Of a stretch of 64,000 bases of DNA, positions 1-8,834 are shown piece by piece. The notes under the pieces are model-generated. The model made no database searches. It had not been told where the DNA came from and saw nothing but the letters and a program-made list of their open reading frames with translations. Made by a program: the position numbers and the translations under genes. Each line of letters opens with the position of its first letter. The first letter of the stretch is position 1. This stretch comes from Bacteroidetes bacterium 41-46 (GTDB lineage Bacteria; Bacteroidota; Bacteroidia; Bacteroidales; UBA932), in assembly GCA_001897515.1 (NCBI GenBank), contig MKTA01000015.1, forward strand, positions 248,001 to 312,000, written 5' to 3'.

Positions 1-482
1 CTTTTAGCACTTTTATCTCCGCCTGTTTGTGCCTGCTTCTGAACCTTCCCAATTCTGTTCTCAACGGTATCAAGGTCTTTTATCTGAAGCTCTGTGTCAA
101 TAATCTCCTTATCTCTTACTGGATTAATATTACCATCCACATGGACGATATTCGGATCGTCAAAACATCTAAGTACGTGGATAATTGCATCTGTCTCGCG
201 GATGTTTGCCAGGAACTGATTACCCAGACCCTCACCCTTGCTCGCCCCTTTGACCAGACCGGCAATATCCACAATCTCAACAGTTGCCGGAACAACTCTG
301 TTAGGCTTCACAAGTTTTTCCAGAACCTGTAGCCTTTCGTCCGGAACAATGGTTGAGCCAATGTTTGGTTCTATTGTACAGAACGGGAAATTGGCAGATT
401 GAGCCTTTCCTGAGCTGATACAATTGAACAGGGTTGATTTTCCCACATTGGGCAGCCCCACAATTCCGCATTTCAATGCCAT
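1..482 (-). CDS. ychF: Redox-regulated ATPase/GTPase YchF, N-terminal part
   Basis: The gene starts at the ATG complementary to 480-482 and runs off the left edge, so only the first 160 codons are seen. The N-terminus [20 protein letters not shown] carries the Walker A/G1 loop GLPNVGKS, followed by the YchF-typical stretches [10 protein letters not shown] and [19 protein letters not shown] (switch region). YchF/OLA1 proteins are Obg-family P-loop NTPases that favour ATP over GTP and associate with ribosomes. The C-terminal TGS-like domain would lie outside the window. The gene diverges from the secreted protein gene at 625; no clear promoter was seen between them. Family assignment is secure. 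Confidence 0.95.
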   Translation of the reverse strand, partial: MALKCGIVGLPNVGKSTLFNCISSGKAQSANFPFCTIEPNIGSTIVPDERLQVLEKLVKPNRVVPATVEIVDIAGLVKGASKGEGLGNQFLANIRETDAIIHVLRCFDDPNIVHVDGNINPVRDKEIIDTELQIKDLDTVENRIGKVQKQAQTGGDKSAK

Positions 483-624
483 AAAAATTCTTCTTTAAAT
501 ATTTGAGGCTGCGAAAATAGACAAAAAATACCATTATTTCTAAAATGGGATAAATCTTGTTCATAATCAGATAATTCTAAAAAATAACGCAGCGTCAGGA
601 AAAGAGTTATTACTAGATTGCAAC

Positions 625-1557
625 ATGAAAAAGGATATTTTTAAATCTCTTACAGCACTACTTATTATAATCTGTTCCGTACTATCCAAAGTTGCAAAAG
701 GGGAGGGGGGGAGCATCGTGTTATTCTGGAATCTGGAGAACCTCTTTATTGATTCACCATATTTCTACAGGAAGATAAATGACATATCAAAACAGATTCA
801 TATTGCAACAGAGGGAGAATTACCTCTTTTGATTGGATTTGCAGAAATTGGCAATTTTCAGGCGGTCTGGCGCCTAGCAAACGTTACGGCTCTGGCCTCT
901 GCAGGGTATGGAATAGTACACGCCGACTCTCCCGACAGGAGAGGAATTGACGTTGCTCTGTTATACAGAAAAGATCGCTTTAACCTCGTTTTCAAACGTT
1001 TTTATCCCATTAAAAACGAAAAGGGGGAGGTGCTCCCCACCAGACTGACAATCTATGCAAAAGGGGTGCTGGACAAACTGGACACGCTACACTTAATTGT
1101 AGCTCACTGGCCGTCAAAATGGGGCGGAGAGAGGGCCTCAATCCCCGGACGAATTTTAGCATCAAAGGTTATGAATGGAATAATTGACTCTCTGCTTTCA
1201 ATAAATCCTTACGCAAATATTATTGCAATGGGGGATATGAATGAAGAGGCGGTTGCTCAGTTTATCCCCCGGCTTATTCTGCTCAGACCTCATAGAAGTA
1301 ATGTTCCCGGAACAGTAAGGTATAATGGCAGGTGGGAGACAATAGACCATATACTTGTTTCACCAAATCTTATGGATACTGATGAGCCGATATTCTGTAC
1401 AGATAGCTCTTTGTCAATTTACTCTCATCCTTTGCTATTAGAGAGAGATAAGGCATATCTTGGGAAGAAGCCCAGGAGAAGTTTTACAGGTCCAAGGTAC
1501 AACGGCGGAATAAGTGACCATCTTCCTCTGCTACTCAGAATTGAGCGGGGATGGTGA
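625..1557 (+). CDS. Secreted endonuclease/exonuclease/phosphatase (EEP) family protein
   Basis: 310 residues with an N-terminal hydrophobic signal peptide (about residues 8-25). EEP-fold landmarks are visible in order: WNLENLF near residue 35, FAEIGN (metal-binding Glu), GIDVALLYR, IVAHWPSKWGG (catalytic His region), MGDMNE (Asp/Asn), DHILVS, and the C-terminal SDHLPLLL with the conserved Asp-His pair. The family hydrolyses phosphodiester or phosphomonoester bonds; the substrate (nucleic acid, sphingomyelin, inositol phosphate) cannot be read from sequence. Export suggests a periplasmic or outer-membrane role. The last codon and stop lie in a 19-bp tandem duplication (1552-1589) that leads into rsmA. 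Confidence 0.85.
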   Translation: MKKDIFKSLTALLIIICSVLSKVAKGEGGSIVLFWNLENLFIDSPYFYRKINDISKQIHIATEGELPLLIGFAEIGNFQAVWRLANVTALASAGYGIVHADSPDRRGIDVALLYRKDRFNLVFKRFYPIKNEKGEVLPTRLTIYAKGVLDKLDTLHLIVAHWPSKWGGERASIPGRILASKVMNGIIDSLLSINPYANIIAMGDMNEEAVAQFIPRLILLRPHRSNVPGTVRYNGRWETIDHILVSPNLMDTDEPIFCTDSSLSIYSHPLLLERDKAYLGKKPRRSFTGPRYNGGISDHLPLLLRIERGW

Positions 1558-1589
1558 TTTTTCATTACACTGGTGATTTTTCACTACAT
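1552..1589. repeat. 19-bp tandem direct duplication
   Basis: Two adjacent 19-bp units (1552-1570 and 1571-1589) differ at two positions. The first contains the final Trp codon and TGA stop of the EEP gene, and the second repeats them outside the gene. The second unit runs into the -7 promoter box of rsmA. Confidence 0.9.
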
Positions 1590-1592
1590 TTG
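1585..1592 (+). promoter_or_regulatory. -7 promoter box TACATTTG of rsmA
   Basis: Exact match to the Bacteroidetes -7 consensus TAnnTTTG, ending only 4 nt before the chosen rsmA ATG at 1597. No convincing -33 TTTG is present. With the usual few-nucleotide offset, the transcript would be leaderless or nearly so. Confidence 0.55.
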
Positions 1593-1596
1593 CATC

Positions 1597-2364
1597 ATGT
1601 ATGTAAGGGCAAAAAAATCACTGGGACAGCACTTTCTGAAGGATTTGAAGATTGCAGAGAGGATTGTTGAATCACTGGACACTTCACTAACGGGATCAGT
1701 GCTTGAGATAGGTCCGGGCACAGGGGTGCTTACTCAGCACCTTGTAAAGATTGAAGGTATTGAGTTTAAAGCTGCAGAGATAGATACCGAGTCTATAGAG
1801 TATCTGCAGAAAAACTATCCTCAAATAGGAGAGAATCTGCTTGAGGGGGATTTTCTTAAAATGGACATGAATAAGATCTTTAAATCTGACTTCTCTGTAA
1901 TAGGCAATTTCCCGTATAATATCTCGTCTCAGATATTTTTCAAGCTTATTGACCACAAAGACCAGGTGCCTCAGATAGTATGTATGTTGCAGAAAGAGGT
2001 TGCTGAAAGACTCGCATCACCCCCGGGAAACAAGAGCTACGGTATTTTATCTGTACTGCTTCAGGCGTGGTATAATATTGATTATCTTTTTACTGTAGAA
2101 CCCGGAAGTTTTATACCCCCTCCAAAGGTTAAATCGGCTGTAATATCACTTAAGAGAAACTCAAGGGATTCGCTTGGGTGTGATGAGGTGCTGTTCAAAA
2201 AAGTTGTTAAAGCGTCCTTCAATCAAAGAAGAAAAGCAGTACGAAACTCCGTCAAACAGCTAATTGAGGGTAGAACACCACCGGATAGCTATCTTTTTGG
2301 TATGCGACCTGAACAACTAAGCGTTGAGGAGTTTGTTGAGCTTACAAATCTGATATACTGCTAG
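1597..2364 (+). CDS. rsmA: 16S rRNA (adenine1518/1519-N6)-dimethyltransferase
   Basis: 255 residues, close to the usual RsmA/KsgA length. It dimethylates two adjacent adenines in the 3' hairpin of 16S rRNA during 30S maturation, using S-adenosylmethionine. Visible motifs are KSLGQHFLKD at the N-terminus, the SAM loop VLEIGPGTGVLT, EGDFLK, and the N6-adenine methyltransferase motif NFPYNISSQI, then PPPKVKSAV and FNQRRKAVRNS. A GTG 24 bp upstream would add eight residues, but the ATG at 1597 gives the family N-terminus and sits just behind the -7 box. The gene is monocistronic: the next gene is convergent. Confidence 0.96.
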   Translation: MYVRAKKSLGQHFLKDLKIAERIVESLDTSLTGSVLEIGPGTGVLTQHLVKIEGIEFKAAEIDTESIEYLQKNYPQIGENLLEGDFLKMDMNKIFKSDFSVIGNFPYNISSQIFFKLIDHKDQVPQIVCMLQKEVAERLASPPGNKSYGILSVLLQAWYNIDYLFTVEPGSFIPPPKVKSAVISLKRNSRDSLGCDEVLFKKVVKASFNQRRKAVRNSVKQLIEGRTPPDSYLFGMRPEQLSVEEFVELTNLIYC

Positions 2365-2404
2365 TCCGGTAATTTAACCGATCTTGCCTTCTTAATATAC
2401 GGAA

Positions 2405-3652
2405 CTATTTTGAGTTAATTGCATCTACCGGATTCAGGTTTGCTGCGGTCCAGGCTGGCAGAAGACCCGCAACCACACCAATAACAGAAGATATTAACAA
2501 TCCCCGGAAGATATTGTATAGGCTCATAGCCATTGGGAATGACTCATTGCCCTGTGTGGCAAGGACAACTCCCCAGACCATGACAAGCCCGATAGCTCCG
2601 CCTGCCAGAGCCAGAACTGCCGCCTCAGCAAGAAACTGGGTGAGGATCATATATTTTTTTGCCCCCAAAGCCTTTTGTATTCCAATCAAATTTGTCCTCT
2701 CCTTTACAGAAACGAACATTATATTAGCTATACCGAAACCACCTATCAGTATAGAGAATCCCCCGATAATCCATCCGGCCATATTTATACCGCCAAAGAT
2801 GGCCTTTGTCTGGTTAAGAAGGAATGTCATCTCATTAAGGGCGAAATTGTCATTTTGTTTTGGCTTCAGGCGTCTTGACGCTCTAATAAGTTGCCTCGCC
2901 TCCTGCAGAAACTCCTCTCTGTCAAATTTCTCGTTTGGTTTAAGGCAGATAAGACTTTCGGCCCTCTTCACATTCATTATGGTAGCAGCAAAGTTGTATG
3001 TAATTAGAACGGAGTTGTCAGTATCAAAGATACTTATCATACTCTCCCCCTCTTTTTTCTGAACTCCTATAACCCTTGCCGTAGCACTGCCAATTTTTAT
3101 TGTCTTATCAATTGGATCCTCGCCGTCTGCAAATAGTGCAGCTGCAACCTCGTATCCCAGAATAACAACTGGCATGGATGAGCTTGCTTCAAAATTTGAA
3201 AAATAACGACCCTTTTCAATCTCAACATTAGCAATCTCAGCCCACTCAGGAGTTGCTGCTGCAATAAAACCATTGCTGAAAGAGGCTCTCTTATGCTTTA
3301 GAGTTCTGTTTGTAAAAATCACGAATGCAGTGGCATCCAGCGTTCTTGCATTTGATTTAAGAAAAAGATACTCCTCATATTTAGGCGTGGGCCTGTTCAT
3401 GTACTCCCACCATTTATACTCCTCCCCTTCAGGCGGGGCGAAAGGAAATTGCTGAACATAGACAGTACTCCCTCCAAAGCTGTTAAGTCCTGTCTCAACA
3501 TTACTCTTAAGTGCATCAATTGCTGTGAATACAGTAACAATTGAGAATATGCCTATGCTTACTCCAAAAAGCGATAAGAATGTCCTGAATTTGTCACCCT
3601 TAAGCGAACCAAACGCGAAGCTTATGCTCTCAATCACAAGTTTGGAGATCAT
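2405..3652 (-). CDS. MacB/FtsX-type ABC transporter permease
   Basis: 415 residues with MacB architecture: one N-terminal membrane helix (about 20-45, FLSLFGVSIGIFSIVTVFTA), a large periplasmic domain, and three C-terminal helices containing the FtsX-like segment GGFGIANIMFVSVKERTNLIGIQKALGAKK. The C-terminus ends NLNPVDAINSK, typical of the family. It would form a homodimer with an ATPase encoded elsewhere and perform mechanotransmission or export of lipoproteins, peptides or drugs; the substrate is unknown. An ATG nine codons upstream (3679) is possible; 3652 gives the usual short cytosolic tail. It follows mutS by 39 nt and may be cotranscribed. Confidence 0.85.
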   Translation of the reverse strand: MISKLVIESISFAFGSLKGDKFRTFLSLFGVSIGIFSIVTVFTAIDALKSNVETGLNSFGGSTVYVQQFPFAPPEGEEYKWWEYMNRPTPKYEEYLFLKSNARTLDATAFVIFTNRTLKHKRASFSNGFIAAATPEWAEIANVEIEKGRYFSNFEASSSMPVVILGYEVAAALFADGEDPIDKTIKIGSATARVIGVQKKEGESMISIFDTDNSVLITYNFAATIMNVKRAESLICLKPNEKFDREEFLQEARQLIRASRRLKPKQNDNFALNEMTFLLNQTKAIFGGINMAGWIIGGFSILIGGFGIANIMFVSVKERTNLIGIQKALGAKKYMILTQFLAEAAVLALAGGAIGLVMVWGVVLATQGNESFPMAMSLYNIFRGLLISSVIGVVAGLLPAWTAANLNPVDAINSK

Positions 3653-3691
3653 AACCAATCTCCTGTATCTCTTTATCATACTCTCAACATA

Positions 3692-6319
3692 TTAAAGTCC
3701 TGTCTTTCTCTTTATGCTTCTTAACTTATCAAATGCCTCAAGAGGCGATATAGTATTTAAATCTAGATCTTTAAGCTCGTCTCTGATAGAGGTTAGTACC
3801 GGGTCATCCAGCTGGAAGAAAGAGAGCTGAACAGGTTCATCATTTTGAGAGACCCTCCTCTTGCCGTTTTTACCACTCTCTTTTGATTCAAGCTGCTTAA
3901 GCACTCTTTCGGCTCTTTTAACAACATCTGAAGGCATTCCGGCCATCCTTGCCACATGAATTCCAAAGCTGTGAGCCACTCCTCCCGGGACAAGCTTCCT
4001 TAGGAAAATTACTCTCTTCTCAACCTCCTTTACAGAGATATGGTAGTTTTTCACTCTTGGAAATATCTGCTCAAGATCGTTAAGCTCGTGGTAATGTGTT
4101 GCAAAGAGTGTTTTAGCCCGGAATTTAGGATGTTCATGCAGATACTCTACAATAGACCAGGCTATAGACATACCGTCGTATGTGCTTGTACCGCGTCCTA
4201 TCTCGTCAAGGAGAACCAGAGATCTCTCAGAGAGGTTATGAAGGATTGTGGAGGTCTCCAGCATCTCTACCATAAAGGTACTCTCTCCCCTTGATATATT
4301 GTCAGAGGCCCCTACACGAGTAAAAATTTTATCTACTATTCCTATCTCTGCACTCTCTGCCGGAACGAAACTTCCCGCCTGAGCAAGTAGCACGATGAGA
4401 GCTGTCTGTCTCAACAGAGCACTTTTACCAGCCATATTTGGCCCAGTTAAAATGATAATCTGCTGATTATTAACGTCTAAGGTCAAGTCGTTAGCTATAT
4501 ACTCCTCTCCTGTCGGAAGTAACTTTTCTATAACAGGGTGTCTTCCTGCCTTTATTACAATAGAGTTTTTGTCACTTATAACTGGTCTGTTATATTTATT
4601 AACCCTTGCAAGTTCCGCAAAACCAGCGAGTAAGTCAATTCTTGAAATTATTATGGAATTTCTCTGTATTACAGAAATGTTTTTTTGTATAAATATCAAT
4701 AACTCAGCAAAAAGGGCCTGCTCAATTGCAAGAATTTTCTCCTCAGCTCCCAGTATCTTCTCTTCGTACTCTTTTAACTCTTGAGTAATATAACGCTCTG
4801 CATTGACAAGGGTCTGCTTTCTTATCCACTCATGTGGAACCTTCTCTTTGTGAGTGTTGCGAACCTCCAGGTAATAGCCAAAAACATTATTATAGCTTAC
4901 CTTTAAGGAGCTGATTCCTGTTCTGGTCATCTCTCTCTCCTGAAGCTCGTTTAGATACTCTTTACCATGTCTTGCTATGTGCCTCAGACTATCCAGTTCG
5001 TTACTAACTCCTGCTGCAATGACGTCTCCCTTTCCAAACTGGCCCGGCGGATCAGGATGGAGCTCTCTTTCAAGCCTCTCTTTTAATTCGGAACAATTGT
5101 CTAACCCTTCTGAGAGGAGAGTGAGCTCTTCAGAGAAGGGCAAGGTACTATTTTCAGTAATCTCCAGACAAATCGCTTTTAATGGTCCTATCTGGTCAAG
5201 CCCTCTTTTCAGCTGCATAGCCTCCCTGGGCGAAATCCTTCCGGCAGCTGCTCTGGAGAGAAGCCTCTCCAGGTCACCTATTTCAGATATCAGCTTTCGC
5301 AGGGACTCCCGTCTATGGTTATCTGTATAGAAAATCTCAACAATATTATGCCTGCTGTTAAGTTCATTAATGCTTTTTACGGGCATTGCCAGAGAGCTCC
5401 TCAGCATTCTCGCCCCCATTGGAGAGGTGGTTTTGTCAACAACAGAAACCAGCGAAGCACCACTCTCCGCCTGGCTATTGAAAACTTCAAGGTTCCTGAA
5501 GGTAAACTTGTCTATCCATACATGCTCCTCTTCGTCTATCCTGGAGATTGAGCAGATATGTCCCAGTGAACTGTGTCTTGTAATGTCAAGGTAGAAAAGA
5601 ATGCTTCCGGCTGCGGTTACGGCAAGGGGCATCTCTTCAATACCATACCCCTTAAGGCTCTTAACCCGGAGTTGATCAAGAAGCTTCTCTCTGGCTGAGT
5701 CATAGACAAATGCCCACTCATCCATTGCTGTTATATAAATGTCTCTGCCAAAACGCTCTTCAAACCCCTGCCTGTAACCCTTCTGCAGAAGAACCTCCTT
5801 TGGTGCAAAGCTGGCCAGGAGAAGCTCGGCATACTCTATTGAACCCTGAGCCACCCTGAATGAACCTGTAGAGATATCCAGGAATGCAACTCCTGCCCTG
5901 TCCCTGTCAAAGTGAAGAGCCGCAAGATAGTTGTTCTCCCTGACATTAAGAAGCTGCTCATTATAAGCAACTCCCGGAGTTACCAACTCTGTGATTCCCC
6001 TTTTTACAATTTTCTTTGTAAGCTTTGGATCCTCCAGTTGGTCACACACGGCTACCTTGTAGCCTGCCCTTACCAGTCTGGGCAGATAGCTGTCAATTGA
6101 GTGATGCGGAAACCCTGCCAGTTCAACAAACTGTGCAGATCCATTACCCCTCTTTGTAAGTACAATTCCCAGCACAGCTGAGGCTGTTATTGCATCCTCG
6201 CCAAAGGTTTCATAGAAGTCTCCCACTCTGAACAGTAAAAGGGCATCCGGGTACTTCGCCTTTATGGAGAGATACTGCTTCATCAGAGGTGTTTCCACTA
6301 TATTCTTATCGCCCTTCAT
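3692..6319 (-). CDS. mutS: DNA mismatch repair protein MutS
   Basis: 875 residues, normal for MutS. It recognises mismatches and small loops and recruits MutL. The N-terminus has the mismatch-binding module with the Phe-x-Glu pair in VGDFYETFGEDA. The C-terminal ATPase shows Walker A GPNMAGKSALLRQ, Walker B LVLLDEIGRGTST and the FATHYHEL segment. Start chosen at 6319 (MKGDKNIVETPLMKQY), because the upstream in-frame ATG lies before the predicted promoter box. That box (TATTTTTG, minus strand, 6332-6325) ends 5 nt before the ATG. The gene diverges from the beta-lactamase-like gene and is followed by the MacB-type permease. Confidence 0.97.
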   Translation of the reverse strand: MKGDKNIVETPLMKQYLSIKAKYPDALLLFRVGDFYETFGEDAITASAVLGIVLTKRGNGSAQFVELAGFPHHSIDSYLPRLVRAGYKVAVCDQLEDPKLTKKIVKRGITELVTPGVAYNEQLLNVRENNYLAALHFDRDRAGVAFLDISTGSFRVAQGSIEYAELLLASFAPKEVLLQKGYRQGFEERFGRDIYITAMDEWAFVYDSAREKLLDQLRVKSLKGYGIEEMPLAVTAAGSILFYLDITRHSSLGHICSISRIDEEEHVWIDKFTFRNLEVFNSQAESGASLVSVVDKTTSPMGARMLRSSLAMPVKSINELNSRHNIVEIFYTDNHRRESLRKLISEIGDLERLLSRAAAGRISPREAMQLKRGLDQIGPLKAICLEITENSTLPFSEELTLLSEGLDNCSELKERLERELHPDPPGQFGKGDVIAAGVSNELDSLRHIARHGKEYLNELQEREMTRTGISSLKVSYNNVFGYYLEVRNTHKEKVPHEWIRKQTLVNAERYITQELKEYEEKILGAEEKILAIEQALFAELLIFIQKNISVIQRNSIIISRIDLLAGFAELARVNKYNRPVISDKNSIVIKAGRHPVIEKLLPTGEEYIANDLTLDVNNQQIIILTGPNMAGKSALLRQTALIVLLAQAGSFVPAESAEIGIVDKIFTRVGASDNISRGESTFMVEMLETSTILHNLSERSLVLLDEIGRGTSTYDGMSIAWSIVEYLHEHPKFRAKTLFATHYHELNDLEQIFPRVKNYHISVKEVEKRVIFLRKLVPGGVAHSFGIHVARMAGMPSDVVKRAERVLKQLESKESGKNGKRRVSQNDEPVQLSFFQLDDPVLTSIRDELKDLDLNTISPLEAFDKLRSIKRKTGL

Positions 6320-6324
6320 TCCTA

Positions 6325-6332
6325 CAAAAATA
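6325..6332 (-). promoter_or_regulatory. -7 promoter box TATTTTTG of mutS
   Basis: TAnnTTTG match on the minus strand, 5 nt upstream of the mutS ATG; it predicts a very short or absent leader. No -33 element at standard spacing. Confidence 0.5.
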
Positions 6333-6354
6333 GATATATTTTGCTTCAAAACTC

Positions 6355-6362
6355 TATCTTTG
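6355..6362 (+). promoter_or_regulatory. -7 promoter box TATCTTTG of the beta-lactamase-like gene
   Basis: TAnnTTTG match on the plus strand, 26 nt upstream of the ATG at 6389, back to back with the mutS box. Confidence 0.5.
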
Positions 6363-6388
6363 TATATTATCAAACAATTAAACCCGCT

Positions 6389-7537
6389 ATGAAAATCAAA
6401 CGTTTTACCGCATTGCTGCCGGCATTGCTTCTGCTGGTTCTGACAACAACCTACTGCGCCCCTTCCAAAGAGAGGCTTGCAAAAGAGGAGATGGAGAGAG
6501 TTATGGAAAAAAATTCTGCGGTTGGCCTTGCCGTAGCCGTGGTAAAAGGGGGAGAGATAATATACACTGGTTCATTTGGTTATAAAAACCTGGAGGATAG
6601 CACTCTTCTCTCAGATGGGGATCTGTTCAGAATAGCCTCTATTTCAAAATCATTTACAACAACTGCGCTCTTAACACTGCTTGAGAGGGGACTTTTAAGC
6701 CTGGATCAGGATGTAAGTGAACTGACCGGCTTTGTGGTAAGAAATCCTGCTTTTCCGGATGTGGTGATTACGGTTAAAATGTTGCTTTCACACACATCAT
6801 CACTTAACGATACTCAGGGTTATTTTAACCTTGATATCCTCAATCCAGAAAAGAACAAGGAGTATGCAAAATGCTACAATGAATATGAACCCGGCACAAA
6901 ATATCAGTATTGCAATTTGGGATTCAACACACTTGGAGCAATTGCCGAGAGGCTGGCTGGAGAGCGTTTTGACCAGTTTACACGTCATAAATTGCTTGCT
7001 CCTCTTGGACTATATGCATCATTCAATCCAGACTCACTTGACAGAACGAAGTATGTAACCCTTTATGATTCAATCGCCCAGCCGGCAGCCTATGTGAGCA
7101 GGGCAAAACAACTTGACAGCGGATATGTAATGGGATACAGCACACCGCTATTCAGCCCTACCGGTGGCATGAAAATTTCTGCAACCGACCTTGCCAAATA
7201 CATGGTAATGCATATGAACTACGGAGCTCTTCCAAACGGAGAGAGAATCATATCTGAGGAGACATCACGTCTAATGCAGAGTGCCGTAGTAGAGACGGGG
7301 GAGGGAGAGAGTTATGGTCTTGCATTGAGACAGACTGATAATTTCATACCGGGAGAGAGGATGATAGGACATACAGGTTCGGCATACGGACTATATAGCG
7401 CGATGTTTTTTGAGCCGGAGAAAAAATTTGGGATAGTGCTAATGACAAATGGTTGCAAACCTGTTTACGAAGGAGGGTTTGTTACAATTCAGACCGATGT
7501 GGCCAGGGCCCTGTACAATATATTTATAAAGGAGTAA
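6389..7537 (+). CDS. Serine beta-lactamase-like lipoprotein (class C/esterase fold)
   Basis: 382 residues. The start at 6389 begins a signal sequence ending in a Cys (TTTYCAPS) that resembles a relaxed lipobox, so an envelope lipoprotein is likely. The penicillin-binding/beta-lactamase fold motifs are present: SxxK as SISK, YxN as YCN, and the third-strand HTG in GHTGSAYG. This signature covers class C beta-lactamases, D-aminopeptidases, carboxylesterases and EstB-like enzymes; substrate cannot be decided, and antibiotic resistance should not be assumed. It is followed without a gap by the glycosyltransferase gene (stop at 7537, ATG at 7538), so the two are likely cotranscribed. Confidence 0.85.
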   Translation: MKIKRFTALLPALLLLVLTTTYCAPSKERLAKEEMERVMEKNSAVGLAVAVVKGGEIIYTGSFGYKNLEDSTLLSDGDLFRIASISKSFTTTALLTLLERGLLSLDQDVSELTGFVVRNPAFPDVVITVKMLLSHTSSLNDTQGYFNLDILNPEKNKEYAKCYNEYEPGTKYQYCNLGFNTLGAIAERLAGERFDQFTRHKLLAPLGLYASFNPDSLDRTKYVTLYDSIAQPAAYVSRAKQLDSGYVMGYSTPLFSPTGGMKISATDLAKYMVMHMNYGALPNGERIISEETSRLMQSAVVETGEGESYGLALRQTDNFIPGERMIGHTGSAYGLYSAMFFEPEKKFGIVLMTNGCKPVYEGGFVTIQTDVARALYNIFIKE

Positions 7538-8830
7538 ATGGATAGAAAGAGGGTTCTTATTATCACCTATTACTGGCCACCTTCAGGTGGTTCAGGTGTT
7601 CAGAGGTGGCTTAAGTTTGCCAAATATCTCAGAGAATTTGGCTGGGAACCAGTTATCTACACCCCTCTTAATCCTGAACTCATGGCTGTAGATAAAACAC
7701 TAGAGAGAGAAATTCCGGAAGGGATAACAGTGTTGAAAAGAGGAATCGTAGAGCCCTACTCTTTATACCGGGCAATTACCGGCAAGAAAAAGGGGGAAAT
7801 TAAACCAGGTTTTATAAATAGCGGAGGGGGGCTCTCTCTGTTTATAAGAAGTAATCTTTTTATTCCGGATCCCAAATGCTTTTGGATCCACTCATCCAGA
7901 CGTTTTCTGAAAAAATGGCTTAAAGATAATCCTGTTGATGCAATAGTAAGCACAGGTCCGCCCCATTCTATGCACCTGATTGCAAAAGGTGTTGCAAAAT
8001 CTATGGAGATACCCTGGCTTGCAGATTTCAGAGATCCATGGACAAAGATGTTCACCTTTAAATATATGAAGTACTCATCACCGGTAAAGGTTATTCACAC
8101 CTATCTTGAAAAGAGGGTTGTAAAGTCTGCGGACAGAGTTCTGACGGTGACATCCACAATAGCAAAAGAGCTTGCCGAATTAATAGGAGAGGGAGCTAAT
8201 GTTCCGGTAATCACAAACGGATATGACCCTGCGGACTTTTCTCAGGCACCCTCTGAACTGGACAAGGAGTTCTCTTTAACCTATACCGGCCTTTTTGTAA
8301 AGAGTCAGAATCCGGAAGTTCTGTGGCGAACACTCTCCAAGTGGGTTAAACAGGACCCTGATTTTGCTTCGGTTTTAAAAATACGGTTGGTTGGCCATAC
8401 AGACGGAGCCATACTGCAGAGTGTAGAGGAGAATGAACTTGGCAGCTTCCTTGAGAGGATAGATTATATGCCTCATAAGGATGTTACAGAGGTGCAGAGT
8501 AGGTCTCAGCTTCTTCTCCTCTCTGGAGGGATGGAGCCGGAGAGCAGAGGTATTCTTACAGGTAAATTCTTTGAGTACCTTGCCGCCAGAAGGCCTATCC
8601 TCGGTTTTGGACCAAAGGGGGGAGATATGGATATTGCCCTTGGCGAGAGCGAGGGGGGAGCAATGTTTGATTATGACGATGAGAGGGGTTGCCGCAGATG
8701 GATAGAGGATAGGTATGCCGAATACAGGGCCGGAGGGGTTCCGCCGGCAGATGGAAATATTGAGATATACTCCAGGAGAGAGCTTACAAAGAGGCTTGCA
8801 CACCTGTTAGATGAGATGATAAAAAAATAA
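7538..8830 (+). CDS. Glycosyltransferase family 4-like protein
   Basis: 430 residues with a GT-B layout. The N-terminal half opens with VLIITYYWPPSGGSGVQRW, a GT4-like nucleotide-fold start with a Gly-rich loop. The middle has TGPPHSMHL and ADFRDPWT, and the C-terminal half has the donor-binding region SRGILTGKFFEYLAARRPIL with the E-x7-E-like acidic pattern. It likely transfers a sugar in surface glycan or glycolipid synthesis; donor and acceptor are unknown. It lies between the beta-lactamase-like gene (0 nt) and the YfhO-like gene (4 nt), a tight three-gene run. Confidence 0.85.
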   Translation: MDRKRVLIITYYWPPSGGSGVQRWLKFAKYLREFGWEPVIYTPLNPELMAVDKTLEREIPEGITVLKRGIVEPYSLYRAITGKKKGEIKPGFINSGGGLSLFIRSNLFIPDPKCFWIHSSRRFLKKWLKDNPVDAIVSTGPPHSMHLIAKGVAKSMEIPWLADFRDPWTKMFTFKYMKYSSPVKVIHTYLEKRVVKSADRVLTVTSTIAKELAELIGEGANVPVITNGYDPADFSQAPSELDKEFSLTYTGLFVKSQNPEVLWRTLSKWVKQDPDFASVLKIRLVGHTDGAILQSVEENELGSFLERIDYMPHKDVTEVQSRSQLLLLSGGMEPESRGILTGKFFEYLAARRPILGFGPKGGDMDIALGESEGGAMFDYDDERGCRRWIEDRYAEYRAGGVPPADGNIEIYSRRELTKRLAHLLDEMIKK

Positions 8831-8834
8831 TGAT

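Noticed and set aside
2514-3062. Long plus-strand open frame inside the MacB-type permease gene
   Set aside because: It is the antisense shadow of a clear ABC permease; the product has no recognisable pattern and no start context.
6389-7537. Possible antibiotic-resistance beta-lactamase
   Set aside because: SxxK, YxN and HTG motifs are shared with esterases and peptidases; there is no specific resistance signature and no mobile context.
8375-8803. 142-codon minus-strand frame within the glycosyltransferase gene
   Set aside because: Opposite-strand shadow of a well-supported gene, with no family resemblance.
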